A stretch of 64,000 nucleotides of DNA from positions 372,001-436,000 of the forward strand of contig NZ_JQLH01000001.1 in assembly GCF_000744105.1 (NCBI RefSeq), read 5' to 3'. Below are positions 60,474-64,000 of the stretch, piece after piece. Numbering within the stretch: position 1 is the first letter of the stretch; each line of letters opens with the position of its first letter. The notes below the pieces were generated by a model. It saw only the letters and a list, made by a program, of their open reading frames with translations, was not told the origin of the DNA and did no database searches. Made by a program: the position numbers and the translations under genes. Origin of the DNA: Maribacter forsetii DSM 18668 (GTDB lineage Bacteria > Bacteroidota > Bacteroidia > Flavobacteriales > Flavobacteriaceae).

Positions 60474-62741
60474 TTAATCCAAGGTAGCCGGGGCAACATC
60501 GGCATCGTGTTCCTTATAATACAATTCTAGTAGGTCCATTGTTGCGGTCATTAAATCTTTTGTCTCAAGCAAGATGGTGAAATACAATGTTGTGTTTTTA
60601 GGACTAGATTCTTCTGACCTTGTGCGCTCTACTTGAAGGCTAATTTTTTGAGAGACCAAATCATATAGCTCTTGCTTATTGTTCAAAATAGTACCAATTT
60701 TTTCAAATGATCTTTCTTCAAATGCATGGTAAGTATTGTCTAAGATCTCAGCTAGTTTTATATCAATTTGCTTAAGCTCTTTAATTTGATTGTATTTTAA
60801 TTTCTTGTGATTGTTATTAACATGCTTGTGGCTAACCTTACCTATATATTCCAATGATTGAGAAATATCGGTTAAATGCCCCATGGCATTAATATAGAAA
60901 TTACTTGCGCCAATATGAGCTTCTTCTAAATTTTTGATAAAATAGAAGGTATGATTTCTTAAATCTTCAATTTCATTTGCCAATTTAGCGCCTTGCTTCT
61001 TGTTTTTATGTAGTGAGTTGAGGTCTTGTTTTGCTAATCCGTTAATAGAATTAGAGTATATCTTATTCGCTCTTTTTACAACATTGGCAATGTTCTTAGC
61101 ACTTTCTTCTATAACCCCTTGAATAGAACTGCTTTCTGCACGTTCTAAAATTTCTTCTTCTTTAGTCTCTTTTAATTTCTTGGTATGTGAAAGGTAATTC
61201 TTGCCAATTAAAACAAATGCAAAAATCAATAATGCGCTAATTGCATAAATACCACCTAGGTGAATGATGTAAGCTATTATGGCAGCAGCAACGAAAGCTA
61301 CGATTGCAGTAAAGAACCATCCGCCAATTACATTCAATACACCTGCAACTCTATATACGGCACTTTCAGAGCCCCAGGCTCTATCTGCCAAAGATGTACC
61401 CATAGCCACCATAAAAGTTACGTATGTTGTGGATAATGGTAGTTTTAATGACGTCGCTAATGAAATTAGTACACTTGCTACCATTAAGTTTACAGAAGCT
61501 CTAATTAGGTCAAATGCAGGTTGGTCTTTTGCCTTTGCTTTTTGAGCATATGAAGTTGGTTTTATGAACTGAGTATCAATTCTCTTTTGTAATGATACCG
61601 GTATGATACTGTTTAAATTTTCGGATGCTTTTATGGAAAATTTCACGATCTGTCTAGATAGGTAATTTGGCTCAAAGCGTTCGTCACCTTCATCTTGTCT
61701 AGAAAGGTCTACACTCGTTTTTACAACATTTTTAGCTTTTGAAGAAAACCATAATGTTACTACCATGATAACCCCTGATGCTAATAGTAAATAGGTTGGA
61801 GTCTGTACTGCAACTGCTAATCCCTTCATGTTGTATTCAGAAGCTAATTGACCAGATTCTGACCAACTTAAAAACGACTCATATGCAGCTAATGGCACTC
61901 CAATAAAGTTTACTAAATCATTACCTGCAAAAGCCATTGCCAAAGCGAACGTACCTAAAATAATAATGACGGTATAAATGTTCCATTTCATGAAAGTCGT
62001 TGCCAACCAAGATAGTGCAAACCATATTATGAAATTCCCTAATAAAAATAATTCAGGATTTTCACCAATGAACATAGATGCTTCTGGGCTAATGATAGAC
62101 GTTCCTTTAAGACCCTTAATAAGTATAAAGTATATAATTGCCGTAATAGCCATACCGCCAAAAATAGCACCTACCCATTTGGGTTTCTCGTTGAATTTAA
62201 AGGATATTAATACCCTAGTAAAAAATTGAACGATAGCGCCTATGGTAAACGCGACGACGACAGATAATAAAATCCCTAATATAATCTCGGTTGCTTTATC
62301 TGTATTTATGTAGTTTGAAAGATGTGTGAAATTACCGTCTCCTGAATAAATTTTCACTAGTGATATGGCGACCGCTGCACCTAATAATTCAAAAACGATA
62401 GAAACCGTTGTAGATGTAGGCATACCTAGGGTATTGAAAAAATCTAACAAGAGAATATCAGTAATCATTACTGCCATGAAGACAATCATTATTTCCGCAA
62501 AGACAAACTCTGATGGATTAAAGATTCCTTTTCTTGCTACCTCCATCATTCCACTTGATGATACAGCACCAAAGGCTATACCAACACTGGCAACAAGCAT
62601 AATGGTTTTAAAGGAGATTGCTTTTGACCCTATTGCTGAATTCAAAAAATTGACGGCGTCATTACTAACACCAACAATTAAATCTGTTATGGCTAAAACA
62701 GCCAATGCAATAATCATGAATAAATATATGTTCTCGCCCAT
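60474..62741 (-). CDS. PiT-family inorganic phosphate transporter with PhoU-like C-terminal domain
   Basis: 755 residues from the ATG at 62741 (a TTG one codon earlier is not needed). N-terminal PiT signature IGVSNDAVNFLNSAIGSKA-like (DLIVGVSNDAVNFLNSAIGS), LLDFFNTLGMPTSTTVSIVFELLGAA and the second-half copy SLATSLKLPLSTTYVTFMVAMGTSL, so both inverted-repeat halves are present, about ten membrane helices. The last 220 residues are helical, with KNIANVVKRANKIYSNSINGL and LLETKDLMTATMDLLELYYKEH, like PhoU. It brings in phosphate with H+ or Na+. Candidate Pho-box-like repeats lie upstream. Confidence 0.93.
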   Translation of the reverse strand: MGENIYLFMIIALAVLAITDLIVGVSNDAVNFLNSAIGSKAISFKTIMLVASVGIAFGAVSSSGMMEVARKGIFNPSEFVFAEIMIVFMAVMITDILLLDFFNTLGMPTSTTVSIVFELLGAAVAISLVKIYSGDGNFTHLSNYINTDKATEIILGILLSVVVAFTIGAIVQFFTRVLISFKFNEKPKWVGAIFGGMAITAIIYFILIKGLKGTSIISPEASMFIGENPELFLLGNFIIWFALSWLATTFMKWNIYTVIIILGTFALAMAFAGNDLVNFIGVPLAAYESFLSWSESGQLASEYNMKGLAVAVQTPTYLLLASGVIMVVTLWFSSKAKNVVKTSVDLSRQDEGDERFEPNYLSRQIVKFSIKASENLNSIIPVSLQKRIDTQFIKPTSYAQKAKAKDQPAFDLIRASVNLMVASVLISLATSLKLPLSTTYVTFMVAMGTSLADRAWGSESAVYRVAGVLNVIGGWFFTAIVAFVAAAIIAYIIHLGGIYAISALLIFAFVLIGKNYLSHTKKLKETKEEEILERAESSSIQGVIEESAKNIANVVKRANKIYSNSINGLAKQDLNSLHKNKKQGAKLANEIEDLRNHTFYFIKNLEEAHIGASNFYINAMGHLTDISQSLEYIGKVSHKHVNNNHKKLKYNQIKELKQIDIKLAEILDNTYHAFEERSFEKIGTILNNKQELYDLVSQKISLQVERTRSEESSPKNTTLYFTILLETKDLMTATMDLLELYYKEHDADVAPATLD

Positions 62742-62785
62742 CAAAAAATTAAATAAGGAACAAAAATGACATTATAAATTATCAT

Positions 62786-62804
62786 TAAGGTTAAAATAAG
62801 GTTA
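62786..62804 (-). promoter_or_regulatory. Candidate Pho-box-like direct repeat upstream of the phosphate transporter
   Basis: TAAGGTTA at 62786-62793 is repeated exactly at 62797-62804, an 11-bp period as in PhoB/PhoP boxes. It starts 45 bases upstream of the transporter ATG. The same element recurs at 63380. Confidence 0.5.
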
Positions 62805-62946
62805 TGAAGTTAATATCGTAAATTTTCAATGATTCGCTTTACTTGCAACGAAACTAAGTTAAGTTGATGAAAATACCATTTTCTTTTGATATAAAAATCA
62901 CTTAGCTAAACGGAATATTGGGTAGACAGAAATTAAAGCTGTTTCA

Positions 62947-63348
62947 TTATTGTCTCGTTTTGTTAACAGCTAATTTTAGCGAACTTAATGTAGATTCTGA
63001 AGTGGAACTAACATTAGTGGTAGAAGGTAATACCGGACGTTTAGCATTTAATGTTTCTAAAATTTCAGCTTGCTCACCTTCTTTAAGCGTAATTTCTAAA
63101 TGTATTGGTTCATATCCTACGAATTGTACTAACATATTATGCGTTCCAGCTGTTAGGTCGTTAAATTCAAAATTGCCTCTAAAATTCGTTTGTGTAGAAT
63201 GAGCAGCGTTGTCTAACGTTACTGAAGCCATTAGTAATGGCTCATTGAAAAACTCACCGTCTAAAATTTTACCTTTAATAGAGCTAGTCTCTTGTGCAAA
63301 AGACAAAGAACAAATCATTAAAGCGAATAGAATATATAATTTCTTCAT
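62947..63348 (-). CDS. Small exported carboxypeptidase-regulatory-domain protein
   Basis: 133 residues with a signal peptide (KKLYILFALMICSLSFAQ). A CarboxypepD_reg-like Ig domain follows: IKGKILDGEFFNEPLLMASVTLDNAAHSTQTNFRGNFEFNDLTAGTHNMLVQFVGYE. It is the size of the plug-preceding domain of TonB receptors, but stands alone here. The upstream region carries phased AAGGTTA repeats (63380-63431), the same type as upstream of the phosphate transporter. Confidence 0.82.
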   Translation of the reverse strand: MKKLYILFALMICSLSFAQETSSIKGKILDGEFFNEPLLMASVTLDNAAHSTQTNFRGNFEFNDLTAGTHNMLVQFVGYEPIHLEITLKEGEQAEILETLNAKRPVLPSTTNVSSTSESTLSSLKLAVNKTRQ

Positions 63349-63379
63349 TTTAAAAATAACTGGCGCAAAGAAAACAACT

Positions 63380-63431
63380 AAAGGTTAAGAAAAGGTTATC
63401 TAAGGATTATTAATATATATTTTAAAGGTTA
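63380..63431 (-). promoter_or_regulatory. Candidate Pho-box-like repeats upstream of the CarboxypepD-like gene
   Basis: AAAGGTTA occurs at 63380, 63391 and 63424. Spacings are 11 and 33 (three times 11) bp, so all lie on one DNA face. The first pair is 32 bases upstream of the gene start at 63348 and matches the element at 62786. Confidence 0.5.
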
Positions 63432-63587
63432 AGATTCTAGTGCATAATATTTTACGGGATTATTGAAATATGTTTAAGTTTTCATTTTAAAGCGCTGCTG
63501 GCTTATTCTCAGATTATTTACTGTAATTGGTGCTTATTAAATCAAAATTGGTAAATGCCGTATCTTGCAGGCTTTAAAATAATAAAC

Positions 63588-64000
63588 ATGAATTGGGAGC
63601 AATTACTTTCTTTAAGAAGACAGGGAGATAAGAATAAAAGGTTACGAAATGAACAAGATGAAACCCGTTTAGGGTTCGATGTTGATTATGACCGGATTAT
63701 ATTTTCTTCCGCATTTAGAAGTCTTCAGGATAAGACCCAAGTAATACCACTTTCAAAAACCGATTTTGTACATACTAGACTGACCCATAGTCTTGAAGTT
63801 TCTGTGGTAGGAAGAAGTTTAGGCAGGTTGGCAGGGAAAAAAATAATTGAAAAACACCCTTATCTAAAAGAAATTCACGGGTATAAATTCAATGATTTTG
63901 GAGGTATTGTAGCCGCGGCAGCTTTAGCACATGATATAGGAAACCCTCCTTTTGGTCATAGTGGTGAAAAAGCAATTGGCGAATATTTTAAAACCGGGAA
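63588..64000 (+). CDS. dgt: Deoxyguanosinetriphosphate triphosphohydrolase (dGTPase), 3' end cut by window edge
   Basis: 137 codons from the ATG at 63588 to the edge. N-terminal RRQGDKNKRLRNEQDETRLGFDVDYDRIIFSSAFRSLQDKTQV, then the HD metal-site histidine in FVHTRLTHSLEVS and the ALAHDIGNPPFGHSGEKAI core with the His-Asp pair. These are hallmark Dgt motifs; the enzyme turns dGTP to deoxyguanosine and triphosphate. Divergent from the CarboxypepD-like gene. TATCTTGC (63560-63567) is a near -7 box. Confidence 0.95.
   Translation, partial: MNWEQLLSLRRQGDKNKRLRNEQDETRLGFDVDYDRIIFSSAFRSLQDKTQVIPLSKTDFVHTRLTHSLEVSVVGRSLGRLAGKKIIEKHPYLKEIHGYKFNDFGGIVAAAALAHDIGNPPFGHSGEKAIGEYFKTG

Overview
The window looks like a chromosomal segment of a marine-type member of the Flavobacteriaceae (Bacteroidota). 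The DNA is AT-rich. Translation starts lack strong Shine-Dalgarno sites and often follow A/C-rich leaders. Several start regions carry TAnnTTTG-like -7 boxes. The protein families are typical of the group: a HemC-HemD fusion, tandem VPS10/BNR propeller proteins, DUF1080 lipoproteins, a propeller-type histidine kinase, a LytS/LytTR pair and a TPR-type kinase. I see no rRNA, tRNA, CRISPR array, complete insertion sequence or prophage. Genus-level placement (Maribacter/Zobellia-like) is only a guess.

Layout. 1-4.2 kb is a minus-strand heme biosynthesis operon, hemA-hemCD-hemE, interrupted by a small S23-type four-helix-bundle gene flanked by inverted repeats. A divergent AraC regulator, a DUF1460 amidase-like protein and an MscS channel follow. 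7.4-10.7 kb holds ferrochelatase, a DUF3050 protein (heme-oxygenase-like fold) and a MATE exporter. 10.9-22.6 kb holds two secreted or periplasmic alpha/beta hydrolases, two large tandem VPS10-type propeller proteins, HemJ and a DUF3500 lipoprotein. 22.6-31.5 kb holds two unpaired histidine kinases, an enoyl-CoA hydratase, an uncharacterised secreted protein, a PA0069-type radical SAM protein and an NTF2-like protein. 31.7-40.3 kb is housekeeping and envelope: GT2 glycosyltransferase, HD hydrolase, PlsC, bacilliredoxin, TerB-DnaJ, HupE-like, dCMP deaminase, S41 protease, MarC and DUF3109. 40.3-43 kb encodes a LytS-like TPR kinase with its LytTR regulator. 43-44.9 kb is a sparse region with several tiny membrane proteins.

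44.9-57.6 kb is a coherent sugar-oxidation island. It has two GMC flavoproteins with a C-x5-C-x3-C motif, one gluconate-2-dehydrogenase-subunit-3-like partner, three TIM-barrel isomerase/epimerases, a Gfo/Idh/MocA dehydrogenase, an MFS permease and two DUF1080 lipoproteins. This combination fits oxidative (3-keto-glycoside) cleavage of sugars. 57.7-59.7 kb is yicC-gmk-nadD. 59.7-63.3 kb is a PiT phosphate transporter operon plus a small carboxypeptidase-regulatory-domain protein. The window ends in dgt.

The best non-coding signals are: (1) an 11-bp direct repeat with 21-bp period (two helical turns, the LytTR-site geometry) upstream of the DUF3500 lipoprotein; (2) phased 11-bp-period AAGGTTA repeats upstream of both the phosphate transporter and the CarboxypepD-like gene, a candidate Pho box; and (3) inverted repeats bracketing the S23-type gene inside the heme operon.
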